This document shows positions 1-8,437 of a DNA stretch of 64,000 nucleotides, one piece after another (positions within the stretch are counted from its first letter, which is position 1; every line of letters starts with the position of its first letter). This stretch comes from Cylindrospermum sp. FACHB-282 (lineage in GTDB: Bacteria; Cyanobacteriota; Cyanobacteriia; Cyanobacteriales; Nostocaceae): contig NZ_JACJRJ010000009.1 of assembly GCF_014697195.1 (NCBI RefSeq), positions 1-64,000 on the forward strand, written 5' to 3'. Position numbers and translations under genes: made by a program. The notes beneath the pieces are model-generated. The model did not search any database and was not told the origin of the DNA. It saw only the letters and a program-made list of their open reading frames with translations.

Positions 1-75
1 GTATACCAACTGTTGGAAAAATCAGTCCACATTGCCAATCCAGTCAATGAGCAACTTGATTGGCAGAAATTTTAA
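1..75 (+). CDS. Possible C-terminal end of an upstream gene (partial)
   Basis: The first frame is open from the window edge to a TAA at 73-75 and gives 24 residues ending in NEQLDWQKF. The composition looks protein-like, and non-coding HIP1-rich sequence follows directly. No family can be recognised from so short a tail and the start lies outside the window, so this is only a plausible gene end. Confidence 0.3.
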   Translation, partial: VYQLLEKSVHIANPVNEQLDWQKF

Positions 76-152
76 AGTGCGATCGCGCTTCTGAGTGATG
101 GGGAGTGCGATCGCCCAATTCCCTTTTAGTAAAAAGTCACGTCTTCGCTATG

Positions 153-273
153 TCCTCCCCCAGTGAAATAGGGTTTGACCCGCCACCACCCGAAACCGCC
201 TTGTTTAGCAAGGTTCTGACCCGCCACCTGACCCGCCACCTGACCCGCCACCTGACCCGCCACCACCAAAAAT
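153..273. repeat. Repeat copy A: conserved 65-70 bp arm plus four 12-bp units
   Basis: An arm starting TCCTCCCCCAGTGAAATAGG is followed by four near-identical 12-bp units of the form CTGACCCGCCAC. The same arm and a three-unit array occur in reverse orientation inside the primase-like gene at 2801-2908. The copy lies about 80 bases upstream of that gene's start, so the two copies form a long inverted pair about 2.5 kb apart. Confidence 0.85.
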
Positions 274-350
274 AAACCGATGGTATTAATCGCAGTCGAA
301 ACCACAGCATCCACCACCAGATATAGATAGCCACTTTGGAAGGACAAGTA

Positions 351-3300
351 ATGTATAATATGGCAAGAACAAAAAAAAGCGGAAAAGCGCTAACTTCACC
401 CGCAAAAACATTAAAACAATCTAATGTAATTATAACAGACGGACAAGCCCAAACGCTACAGTCGCAAGACATACAGGCTCCAGAACCAGCAAGTCAAAAG
501 CAAAACAAATTTACTAGCTTCCAAGAATTCAAAACATTTGTTAAGACCAGCTTCATAGAAGGAAGTGGCATCGCCCCCGAACTATTTGCCGAGTGCGTTG
601 AATTTCACGAAGACCTAGAAGCTAGCGCCGGGAACGACGCAGAATACCCAATTCACGAGGGCTTAAACTGGAAAGTCACCCGATTCGGGCATCAAGCACG
701 AGAGACAATGTATGCCGCACTCCTCAAAAATGAAGACGGCACTATATGGCAGGGCATAATTAGCCAATGGGACGAAGACTCTCAACGGCCCTATATATAT
801 CGTGCTCCAAACGAAAACGGCGATCGCGTTTTTCTTCCTCCAGTACCTGTCAGCATTCGGAAGAAAATTGGCTCCCGCTATGGCGTAGAAATTCCAGAAG
901 ATGGAAGTTTCTGGGAGTGGTTAAAAACTGCGACTCAACTAGAAACTTCCCCAGCCAGGCAAGCAGGCGATCTTACCTCTTACACCCTTAGCATGGTTCC
1001 ATTACAAGTCCCACGAGTTATTACCGAAGGCGGCAAAAAAGGACTGTCGCTTCTGACCCAAGGGTATATACCGCTGACACTGTACGGCTGTACGTGCGGT
1101 GGGAGGAAAGAACTAATCCCAGACCTGCGGCAATTTAATCAGGAAGGTTCGATTTGGCTCTTTGCTCTGGATCGTGACAGCAAAGAGAAAACAAAGCGAA
1201 CGGTTAACGCAGCCAAGCGCGACTTAGGGCGGGTTTTGGCTAAAGACGGATTCAAGAACTACACAGAGGATATTATTTGGTCATCAGACGATGGGAAAGG
1301 AGTTGATGACCTGATAGTTAACAAAGGATTTGGGTCTTTTGATACCGCTTACACCCGTGCGTTAGCCAGACTAGAGAAACAATTTTCAGCCAAAGGCAGC
1401 GCATCTGAAAGCGAACAGGAAAAACATAAAAATGCACCACCTGACCAGATGGCGAAAAAGATAGCCGATGACTATCGCACCAACCTGGCATTTAACGATG
1501 AAACTAAGCAGTGGATGAGGTATCAGGCTGATTCTAATGGCGTTTGGTCGCCTGAATCCAACGAGTATATGGAAGCCATTGTCTACAAAATCTTGAACAC
1601 TGAGGGAGCATTCAACTTTGGCGCTGATTACGTTAGCAGCATCGTCAAGCTCTTGCGCCACGAACTTATACAGCGCCGATGGAATGAGGCGTCACCACGT
1701 GAGTACCTGCCTTTTACCAATGGAGTAGTAGAGATTAGTACAGGTAAGCTACTAAGGCACGAGCCTGGCTATAAACTCACCTGGAGCCTACCAAGAGACT
1801 ATTCGCAAGATGGTGGTAGCTGGGACAATATCAGCAACTTCCTAGAACACTTATCAAACGGCAATGCTGACATCAAAGAACTGCTGATTTGCTACTGTAA
1901 CGCTGTAATCAAGGGACGGTATGACCTTCAGAAATTTATTCACCTAATTGGGCTTGGAGGAACAGGTAAAGGAACTTTCACCCGATTGGTAACTGAACTG
2001 ATTGGAGACCAAAATGTTCTGGTAACTAATTTACCGGCTTGGTGCACGAACCAGTTTGAGGGAGCCAATGCTTTTGGTAAGCGCCTGGTGATATTCCCAG
2101 ATGAAGACCCCTACAGGGGAAGTATAGGCAGATTCCTCGGTTTAACTGGTGAAGATAAAGTTCGGGCTGAGGAAAAAGGGAAGCGCGCGTTTAACTTTGA
2201 CTATCAAGGGATGACCCTTGTAGTTTCTAACTTCCCAGTGTTTAGCGGTGGCAGCAGCAGCCGCGCCAAACGCCGGACAATAACGGTACCTTGCAACAAG
2301 ACTGTCCCTGAGAAGCAACGAAAACAGCTATCTAAGGTTTTTGAACCAGAATTAGCGTCCTTCACCAACCACCTGCTTTCACTTTCAGATGATCACGTTA
2401 CCGCTGTACTCAAGGGAGAGAAGGAAATTCCCCAGTGCACCCTTGAGTTCTGGGAAAACCAGATGAAGGGTGATTCCGTCGCGGCGTGGGTCAACGAAAA
2501 AGTTATTTATGATCCGATGGCAACAACTCAGATTGGCAACGACAGGAACGAAGGTGCGAACGGTGCTGAGGTTTATACCTTGTTTGGCTCGTACATCCGC
2601 CATTGCCTAGCATCGGGCGACTCCCCCAAGAGCAGCAAGGTTTTTAGCCCTGACCTAATCGAATTATGTCATACCATTTTAAACTGGCCAGTCAGCAAGC
2701 AAGCCACTAAAACAGTCAAGGTTATCAAGGGATTGCGGCTGCGGCATACCGGAATAGATGATCACATCCCAACCTACGATTACTATCTTATGGAACGAGT
2801 TTCGGGTGGTGTCGGGTCAGGTGTCGGGTCAGGTGTCGGGTCAGAACCCTTGCTAAACAAGGCGGTTTCGGGTGACGGCGGGTCAAACCCTATTTCACTG
2901 GGGGAGGAAGTAAAACCAACTAAACTTGCAATTAATTCTGTACAAAACCAATCAGCAACCGATAGTAACGAAAGCGGTCTAGTAGTTGACCCAACTGATC
3001 GCACTTCAGAATTGAAAATTGGCGATATAGATGGTGTGGTGGTTGACCCAACCATTACTGCTAATGGCTTTTATTTAGGGCAGCTAGTCCAAATAATGCG
3101 TCACCCAAAACGCGATGACTGGATTGGCAAACAGGGACGTATTAGGGCATTTGGTTATAAATCTGTTCTCATGGGCGATATGTCGGCGAATTTTGCTGAC
3201 ATATCGCCCATTCAAGAAGCGGTGGACGCCAAACCAGGTAAAAGCGATCGCACTTCTGAAATCCATTACTTCTCCGTCGGGGAAACAGTAGAAATTGTCT

Positions 3301-4331
3301 CTCATGAGACAAGACCTGATTGGGTTGGTGCCGTTGAGAAAATTGTCAGATGCACTACTGGGCAGCATGACAATCTTACCAAAACGAGTATGGTAATGCT
3401 CACTGATGGCAAGGCGGCTAGGTGTTCAGATATTAGACTGGTAACGGATGATAAGCCAAGTGATAGCGCCCCCAATCAGTCAGACGTGAGATACGAGGAG
3501 GGCAATATGGTGCTAGGCACAGACAGGGGATACAAGCCAGGCGATCGCATGATGTTCACAAGTCCAATGCACCCAGGGGAGCTTGTTGTTCAGAGCTACC
3601 CCTATGTTTCACAGGGGAAACAAGATTTTGACTTCATACAGACCAACGATAATGAGATAGTTTACGTTGGGCATGTGAAGAAAATTGACGACTACTGCGA
3701 TGTAAACCAGGATTTCAGCCCCGGAGACAGAGTAAAAATCATCAATCAGAACTGCAAATGCTTTGGGCTGGAGGATGAAATTATGGCCATCTACTCAATG
3801 GCGCAAGAGGCGATGCTAAAGGTAAATGGAAGATTGCCTTTCCGTTTTCTGACCCTGGTGAAGAAAGCCCAGCTTGATCCTCCCTCAACGAGTACCCCAG
3901 CCATTCCACCAGTGCCAGAACCAATGGAATTTTCCTTCCCTGGGGTATTTGGAGAATCCAAAGCCTTGGTGGAATTTACCGGCCGCCCCAAAAAAGGGGG
4001 GCTACTCTTTAATATCAGCTTCACCTTCCCATCAGGGAAAGGGGCGCGGCTCAAAAATGCCTCTATCCCAACATTGGGGAAGGAGAAATCTATTGAGGCG
4101 ATTAAGGCGATCGCTCTAGAAAAGATTGAAGCGTGGCAATCCAAGGCGATGCTTAAAAAGGGTAGGCTCTACTCTGTTCAACAGATAGGCGACAATGATT
4201 ACCTCTGGTTTCTAGATTGTGTACTCGTATCTGTCCCCAATCCTCCAGTCACTAATCAATATGTCTTTAATCAGGATGGCAGAAAGCTAGTGGTTGCTGG
4301 GATAGATGAAATTCGGTTACAAGAGTCATGA
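351..4331 (+). CDS. Large primase-helicase-like replication protein (DUF3854 / D5-like)
   Basis: This 1326-residue protein resembles plasmid and phage primase-helicases. Around residue 223 a VITEGGKKGL segment and a following LFALDRD look like a TOPRIM-type (DUF3854) domain. A helicase Walker A motif, GLGGTGKGT, lies near residue 534, and IFPDEDP about 45 residues later is a candidate Walker B. The last 400 residues hold several short GDxV/GExV modules that resemble KOW or SH3-like barrels. The open frame begins at a TTG at 336, but ATG 351 is preceded by GGAAGGA at 338-344 with a 6-base spacer, so I place the start there. Residues about 817-853 are the translation of a dispersed repeat. The gene converges on the fibre-like operon, which suggests a mobile or phage-derived element. 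The exact substrate is unknown. Confidence 0.8.
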   Translation: MYNMARTKKSGKALTSPAKTLKQSNVIITDGQAQTLQSQDIQAPEPASQKQNKFTSFQEFKTFVKTSFIEGSGIAPELFAECVEFHEDLEASAGNDAEYPIHEGLNWKVTRFGHQARETMYAALLKNEDGTIWQGIISQWDEDSQRPYIYRAPNENGDRVFLPPVPVSIRKKIGSRYGVEIPEDGSFWEWLKTATQLETSPARQAGDLTSYTLSMVPLQVPRVITEGGKKGLSLLTQGYIPLTLYGCTCGGRKELIPDLRQFNQEGSIWLFALDRDSKEKTKRTVNAAKRDLGRVLAKDGFKNYTEDIIWSSDDGKGVDDLIVNKGFGSFDTAYTRALARLEKQFSAKGSASESEQEKHKNAPPDQMAKKIADDYRTNLAFNDETKQWMRYQADSNGVWSPESNEYMEAIVYKILNTEGAFNFGADYVSSIVKLLRHELIQRRWNEASPREYLPFTNGVVEISTGKLLRHEPGYKLTWSLPRDYSQDGGSWDNISNFLEHLSNGNADIKELLICYCNAVIKGRYDLQKFIHLIGLGGTGKGTFTRLVTELIGDQNVLVTNLPAWCTNQFEGANAFGKRLVIFPDEDPYRGSIGRFLGLTGEDKVRAEEKGKRAFNFDYQGMTLVVSNFPVFSGGSSSRAKRRTITVPCNKTVPEKQRKQLSKVFEPELASFTNHLLSLSDDHVTAVLKGEKEIPQCTLEFWENQMKGDSVAAWVNEKVIYDPMATTQIGNDRNEGANGAEVYTLFGSYIRHCLASGDSPKSSKVFSPDLIELCHTILNWPVSKQATKTVKVIKGLRLRHTGIDDHIPTYDYYLMERVSGGVGSGVGSGVGSEPLLNKAVSGDGGSNPISLGEEVKPTKLAINSVQNQSATDSNESGLVVDPTDRTSELKIGDIDGVVVDPTITANGFYLGQLVQIMRHPKRDDWIGKQGRIRAFGYKSVLMGDMSANFADISPIQEAVDAKPGKSDRTSEIHYFSVGETVEIVSHETRPDWVGAVEKIVRCTTGQHDNLTKTSMVMLTDGKAARCSDIRLVTDDKPSDSAPNQSDVRYEEGNMVLGTDRGYKPGDRMMFTSPMHPGELVVQSYPYVSQGKQDFDFIQTNDNEIVYVGHVKKIDDYCDVNQDFSPGDRVKIINQNCKCFGLEDEIMAIYSMAQEAMLKVNGRLPFRFLTLVKKAQLDPPSTSTPAIPPVPEPMEFSFPGVFGESKALVEFTGRPKKGGLLFNISFTFPSGKGARLKNASIPTLGKEKSIEAIKAIALEKIEAWQSKAMLKKGRLYSVQQIGDNDYLWFLDCVLVSVPNPPVTNQYVFNQDGRKLVVAGIDEIRLQES
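2801..2908. repeat. Repeat copy B, inside the primase-like gene and read in frame
   Basis: This is the inverted counterpart of the repeat at 153-273. It has three 12-bp units of the form GGTGTCGGGTCA followed by the conserved arm ending GGGGGAGGA. It is translated as a Gly/Val/Ser-rich stretch (GVGSGVGSGVGS) followed by LLNKAVSGDGGSNPISLGE. It separates the helicase part from the C-terminal modules without breaking the frame. Confidence 0.85.
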
Positions 4332-4425
4332 AAAAGCGATCGCATTTTTGGGGTGAAGTGCGATCGCCTCTGTTCATTGTCAATAATGCAGATGCTTAAT
4401 GAGAATAGCTTATGTTTCTCTCTGC

Positions 4426-5469
4426 TTAGTTATTTAAATTAGAAACATTATTCAACAAACCATTGACAGCACCATTAATAGCCGTATGCCCACAACCACC
4501 CGGCTGCATAGTTTGGCAAGTGCCAGTGGCAGATGCATTTACAGATTGCCCAAAATTCAAAGGCGCCGGACGGGATACTAGCGCCGGAATAAAAGCAGTA
4601 TTTCCCGATATTTGCCTTATCAAAGCCTTCATCTCAGCATCCACCTCTAGATCCCTCCCGTCACTTCCATTTCTCCCGTCCCTCCCATCCTTGCCATCGC
4701 GCCCAGGCTGTCCAGGAATCTGCACAACAGTTGTTATACCATCAAGCCCTGGTTTACCTTGCAGTCCCGGCTTACCATCAAGCCCTGGTTTACCTTGCAG
4801 TCCCGGCTTACCATCAAGCCCTGGTTTACCTTGCAGTCCCGGCTTACCATCAAGCCCTGGTTTACCTTGCAGTCCCGGCTTACCATCAAGCCCTGGTTTA
4901 CCTTGCAGTCCCGGCTTACCATCAAGCCCTGGTTTACCTTGCAGTCCCGGCTTACCATCAAGCCCTGGTTTACCTTGCGGACCGGGGATGCGTGCTTTCT
5001 GTAAAGCTTCTTCAGCAATGTGCTTTGCAAGCGCACCAACTTCATAGGCTCTTTGAGAGAGCCTCAATGATTCATCAGCAGTATTTTTAACAGTTTGAAA
5101 AAGAGATAAAGCCCTAGATTGTAGATTCTCCACCAAAGAAACTCTTTGGTCTAAGGACGCAACTCTCCCGTATATCCCAAAAAATCCTTCAAGCGATGTT
5201 TGTAATCCATTCACAACCCCTTTTAAAACATCGAAACCTGCTCTTAAAGCGGCAATTGCTAAAACTGCTGCTTGCAAAGCTAAAGTCACTCCGTTTATTT
5301 CTTGGTCAATGTAAGCAACGCTTTTTGGGTAAATAAAGTTATAAGACTGATTTACTGATTCAGTAATAAGTTGACTTTTTTCTGATTGAAGAACATATCT
5401 TCCATCAAGAGCCGCAATATCCGCTCTTAAAGCAGATATCTGACTGGAAATCTCACTACAACTAGTCAT
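4426..5469 (-). CDS. Collagen-like repeat protein, probable fibre protein
   Basis: The protein has 347 residues. Residues 1-165 are Ala/Leu/Gln-rich and look helical or coiled-coil. A Gly-X-Y region follows, made of six repeats of GKPGLDGKPGLQ and then GRDGKDGRDGRNGSDGRD. The C-terminal tail is Ser/Ala/Asn-rich with two cysteines. Such layouts occur in phage tail fibres and in bacterial collagen-like surface proteins. No signal peptide is visible, which favours a virion or tailocin fibre over a secreted protein. The start overlaps the previous stop by one base (TAATG), so it is the last gene of a three-gene operon. The function is inferred from architecture only. Confidence 0.75.
   Translation of the reverse strand: MTSCSEISSQISALRADIAALDGRYVLQSEKSQLITESVNQSYNFIYPKSVAYIDQEINGVTLALQAAVLAIAALRAGFDVLKGVVNGLQTSLEGFFGIYGRVASLDQRVSLVENLQSRALSLFQTVKNTADESLRLSQRAYEVGALAKHIAEEALQKARIPGPQGKPGLDGKPGLQGKPGLDGKPGLQGKPGLDGKPGLQGKPGLDGKPGLQGKPGLDGKPGLQGKPGLDGKPGLQGKPGLDGITTVVQIPGQPGRDGKDGRDGRNGSDGRDLEVDAEMKALIRQISGNTAFIPALVSRPAPLNFGQSVNASATGTCQTMQPGGCGHTAINGAVNGLLNNVSNLNN
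4739..4978. repeat. Tandem array of a 36-bp unit (six copies plus 24 bp)
   Basis: A 36-bp unit beginning CCATCAAGCCCTGG repeats six times without visible change, and a 24-bp partial copy follows. It encodes the 12-residue collagen-like repeat of the minus-strand gene. There are no spacers, so it is not a CRISPR array. The lack of silent changes points to recent expansion or homogenisation. Confidence 0.95.
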
Positions 5470-6020
5470 TATTTAAGCCTTGATATTAAACTCCGTATTG
5501 ATGAAATTTCATTAAAGATGCCATCGCAACCGAGATAGCAATCTCCACAGTCTAGGCTATTCGGAGGCAGACACTCAACAGTAAAATTACAATTGTTGGT
5601 AGTGTCTTGATAAAGAATGGTACCGTTAATACTTTTAATCACAATGCCGGCGACTGGAGGGCAATTCCGTATACGGTTGCATGAACCTTCTATTAAATTG
5701 AAGCCGTAATTTACTATTTCAAAAGATATCGGTACCTCTGCTACTAGTAAGCTGTCGCATTTACTATCAACATTAAAAGCTCTCGTTGACGTACTCTGTG
5801 AAATCCTTGAACTAAACGGTGGGCGGTACCTTTGACCCGTTGTACCTTCGTAACTTGCGCTGTTCGTCGGGTCTGAAGTTTCTCGAACAGTACAAAAGTA
5901 ATTGATTCTATAACACTTGGTGTCAGTGTTACACGTTATATCTATCGGTCCTGGAAATTCAAGGATCTGATTAGGTAATGTGATACGGGCTGTTTCACCC
6001 GTTTCGCAGTAAATAGCCAT
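5469..6020 (-). CDS. Cysteine-rich protein of the fibre operon, unknown function
   Basis: I do not recognise a family for this 183-residue protein. It has about 14 cysteines, several in close groups such as CYRINYFC, CNFTVEC and CGDCYLGC, and many short beta-prone stretches. No signal peptide or membrane segment is seen. It overlaps both operon neighbours by one base, so the three products are probably made in a fixed ratio and may assemble together. A structural protein of a virion, tail or adhesive fibre is the most natural guess. Confidence 0.6.
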   Translation of the reverse strand: MAIYCETGETARITLPNQILEFPGPIDITCNTDTKCYRINYFCTVRETSDPTNSASYEGTTGQRYRPPFSSRISQSTSTRAFNVDSKCDSLLVAEVPISFEIVNYGFNLIEGSCNRIRNCPPVAGIVIKSINGTILYQDTTNNCNFTVECLPPNSLDCGDCYLGCDGIFNEISSIRSLISRLK

Positions 6021-6457
6021 TATGAGTAATCGTCTGCGTCTAGGTCAGCACCAGAATCTACTTTCGCTAGATTCACTACTATTTGGTCTACTCGATAAGA
6101 AGTACTAGTAGTTCCTCTGGAAATAAAAGAGGAGTACCCTGGTTCGATATAAATTGATTTGTCTATATCAGCATCAAAGTTGGGCTTGGTAAGCACCGCT
6201 TGATTATTGATTAAGATGGCTGAAAGAATCGCTGATCCGCTATTCGTCGCAGAGGCTGTTAGCGTTGTCAAATCGGCTTTTTGAATTGTAATACTGGTGC
6301 TGGTTTGGGTAGCGTTCGCTCCAAATATCTCTGCCAGTGTTGATTTAGTCATTGGTTGATGGTTGTATAACTCTATAACTACATAATCTACCACGTAGGA
6401 GAGCAATTGAGTAGCAAAAGGTGATGCGATCGCATCTCTAGTGAGTGAAGTGCGCAT
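6020..6457 (-). CDS. First gene of the fibre-like operon, unknown function
   Basis: The 145-residue protein is rich in Ser, Thr, Ala and Ile. Its C-terminal half ends in an acidic tail (SGADLDADDYS). I recognise no motif. The ATG at 6455-6457 has no obvious Shine-Dalgarno sequence. The stop overlaps the start of the next gene by one base. The sequence style, with beta-rich segments such as TSTSITIQKADLTTLTAS, resembles phage neck or tail accessory proteins, but this is an impression rather than a match. Confidence 0.55.
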   Translation of the reverse strand: MRTSLTRDAIASPFATQLLSYVVDYVVIELYNHQPMTKSTLAEIFGANATQTSTSITIQKADLTTLTASATNSGSAILSAILINNQAVLTKPNFDADIDKSIYIEPGYSSFISRGTTSTSYRVDQIVVNLAKVDSGADLDADDYS

Positions 6458-6549
6458 TTAAGATGAGTAGTATTTGAGCAGTAAAATATTGCGGTGATCA
6501 GCAGCAAATCACGCTTTTTAAGTAGCAATTGAGTAGCAGTTGAGTAGAA
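6407..6549. repeat. Three direct repeats TTGAGTAGCA at the operon's 5' end
   Basis: TTGAGTAGCA occurs at 6407-6416 and 6529-6538, and TTGAGTAGAA at 6540-6549. The last two lie in the 189-bp divergent region between the fibre operon and the radical SAM gene. They could be regulator sites or replication-type iterons, but three copies are weak evidence. Confidence 0.35.
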
Positions 6550-6646
6550 CTAATTGCTAAGAAACTCAAAAGACTTGCTAATACTAAGTTCGCAAAAACT
6601 TCGCTATATTAACGATTAATAGGCAAAAGTATAAAGGAGTAGAGAG

Positions 6647-7270
6647 ATGGAAACAAAGCCAAACAGTCCATCGTTAGCACTCGGAGAAATTCCCCCTGGC
6701 TATCTCAACATCATGGGTTACGTTGATCACTCAGAAGTCAACGGTCCTGGTTCTCGTGCTGTCGTCTGGGTGCAAGGCTGTCCCCGTGAGTGTCCTGGCT
6801 GCTTTAATCCTGACTCCTGGACATTTGAGATTAACCAGCTGATTGCTGTTGATACCCTGGCCGAAAATATTCTCAGCAACCCCAAGAACACAGGTGTCAC
6901 ATTTTCCGGCGGCGAACCCTTTGGGCAAGCAACTGCACTAGCTGCTTTAGCCAAGAAGGTAAAAACTGCTGGGTTAAATGTCATGTCTTTTACTGGGTAC
7001 ACCTTGAAGCAACTACAATCAGAATCTGCGCCGGAGGGTGCCCAAGAACTAATAGAACAATTAGATATTCTGATTGACGGGCCTTTTGTGGAGTCTCAAG
7101 CAATTAATTCTCCTACCTCTCCCGTTTCTTCCAAGAATCAACAGGTACATATATTCAATCCCGCCTTCCTCGACCAAGTTAGCTGGGCTAGCGACCAGAT
7201 AGAAGTTCACATTCTCAAAGATGGTAACCGCATCGTGACTGGCTATCAAGGATGGTTGGAATTAACGTAA
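6647..7270 (+). CDS. NrdG-like radical SAM protein
   Basis: The 207-residue protein has the cysteine pattern C45-x3-C49-x2-C52 (QGCPRECPGC) that binds the SAM-cleaving [4Fe-4S] cluster. It also has the FSGGEPF motif typical of radical SAM activases. Its length and layout fit NrdG-type activators of class III ribonucleotide reductase. No nrdD is visible here, so the target is unknown and may be another glycyl-radical enzyme or a peptide. ATG 6647 follows AAGGAG at 6634-6639 with a 7-base spacer. The gene is transcribed away from the fibre operon. Confidence 0.8.
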   Translation: METKPNSPSLALGEIPPGYLNIMGYVDHSEVNGPGSRAVVWVQGCPRECPGCFNPDSWTFEINQLIAVDTLAENILSNPKNTGVTFSGGEPFGQATALAALAKKVKTAGLNVMSFTGYTLKQLQSESAPEGAQELIEQLDILIDGPFVESQAINSPTSPVSSKNQQVHIFNPAFLDQVSWASDQIEVHILKDGNRIVTGYQGWLELT

Positions 7271-7282
7271 TTTAAGGCTGAA

Positions 7283-7353
7283 GGCTGAAAAAACAAGGTA
7301 TGTTGCGGTTTTTAATCTAGATTGGGGAAATTTCCCATCATACCTTTTTCAGC
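7283..7353. terminator. Long imperfect hairpin downstream of the radical SAM gene
   Basis: GGCTGAAAAAACAAGGTATG at 7283-7302 pairs with CATACCTTTTTCAGCC at 7338-7353. A second palindrome, GGGGAAATTTCCC, sits in the loop. It lies between the radical SAM gene and the importer genes and may act as a terminator or be a small repeat element. Confidence 0.5.
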
Positions 7354-7403
7354 CCGGAGATGTTATTTGTAACCTATAGTTCATCCTTTAGCTGACAAGA
7401 CCA

Positions 7404-8408
7404 TTGCAGACAATTTTTACCAAACATCGGCTATTTTGGGCGGTTTTACTCCTCAGTAGCGCCTTAGTGGTGACAATAGGGCTGTCTCTTTTTCAAGGTG
7501 CAGTACCCTTAAGTTTTACACAATTTTGGCAAGCGATTCTCCACCAAGGCGATCCTGTTAAACAGACAATTGTTTGGGATTTACGGCTGCCGCGCATTGT
7601 GGCGGCGCTGATTGTCGGTGCAGCTTTGGGTATGTCTGGCGCACTACTGCAAGGAATGTTACGCAATAGCCTGGCTGATCCATTCATCCTCGGTATTTCC
7701 GCAGGTGCAGGGCTAATTGTCATTCTCATGATAGTTTGGCAAATTTTCCCTCTAGCGATTCCCTTGGCGGCGTGGGTGGGGGCAATTTTGACTTCTGCAT
7801 TAGTCATTTTACTCGGTCGTACGGGGTCGGGAATTTCTATTGAACGGCTAATTTTAGGTGGAGTGGCGGTGAGTTCTTTATTGGGTGCTCTCCAAAGTAC
7901 ACTGCTTTTATTAGCCGAAGATGGTCAAATTCAAATCGCCTTGAGTTGGTTGGTGGGTAGCCTTAACGGCCGGGGTTGGCAAGAAATTACTACGGCTGGG
8001 CCTTACATTATCGCGGCTTTGTTGGTGGGGTGTTTGCTGGCGCGATCGCTTAACGTGTTAGCTTTGGGTGATGATTTAACTGTGGGCTTGGGTGTATCCT
8101 TAATGCGATCGCGCCTTTTAATTGGTGGTGTCGCTACTTTATTAGCCGCCGGTGCAGTCAGTATCAGCGGTTTAATTGGTTTTGTCGGGCTTGTTGTGCC
8201 TCACGGCGTCCGCCTCATTGTCGGTACAGATCACCGCTTTGTTTTGCCCCTTTCAGCCTTGGCGGGTGCGTGGTTGCTAGTCTTTGCAGATTTACTCTCT
8301 AGGCTGGGAGCAGTAGAATTACCAGTAGGTTCTGTCACGGCTTTGCTAGGTTCGCCGTTGTTTATCTGGTTGCTTTATCGGCGTTCTGGTAATTTAGGTA
8401 AATTTTAA
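7404..8408 (+). CDS. FecCD-family iron/cobalamin-type ABC importer permease
   Basis: The 334-residue protein is very hydrophobic and has about nine to ten predicted membrane helices. It carries the FecCD/BtuC signatures LRLPRIVAALIVGAALGMSG near residue 50 and ISGLIGFVGLVVPHGVRL near residue 250. These proteins form the membrane channel of importers for ferric siderophores, haem or cobalamin. The best available start is a TTG at 7404; no ATG fits the conserved N-terminus. An ATPase gene follows 29 bases later. A substrate-binding protein is missing from the locus, so the substrate cannot be told from context. Confidence 0.9.
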   Translation: MQTIFTKHRLFWAVLLLSSALVVTIGLSLFQGAVPLSFTQFWQAILHQGDPVKQTIVWDLRLPRIVAALIVGAALGMSGALLQGMLRNSLADPFILGISAGAGLIVILMIVWQIFPLAIPLAAWVGAILTSALVILLGRTGSGISIERLILGGVAVSSLLGALQSTLLLLAEDGQIQIALSWLVGSLNGRGWQEITTAGPYIIAALLVGCLLARSLNVLALGDDLTVGLGVSLMRSRLLIGGVATLLAAGAVSISGLIGFVGLVVPHGVRLIVGTDHRFVLPLSALAGAWLLVFADLLSRLGAVELPVGSVTALLGSPLFIWLLYRRSGNLGKF

Positions 8409-8437
8409 CTTTTCCCACTATCGCCAAATTCTTAAAA

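Noticed and set aside
126-472. Minus-strand frames across the upstream 12-bp repeats
   Set aside because: The open frames come from the repeat array; they overlap the start of the primase-like gene and have no ribosome site.
4739-4978. CRISPR array with 36-bp repeats
   Set aside because: Units are directly joined without spacers and encode collagen-like Gly-X-Y repeats; no cas gene is near.
4731-5090. Several 80-190 codon frames over the collagen array on the plus strand and in other minus frames
   Set aside because: They are shadows caused by the 36-bp repeat, whose length is a multiple of three, so every frame stays open. Only the collagen-like frame has a coupled start and non-repetitive flanks with protein character.
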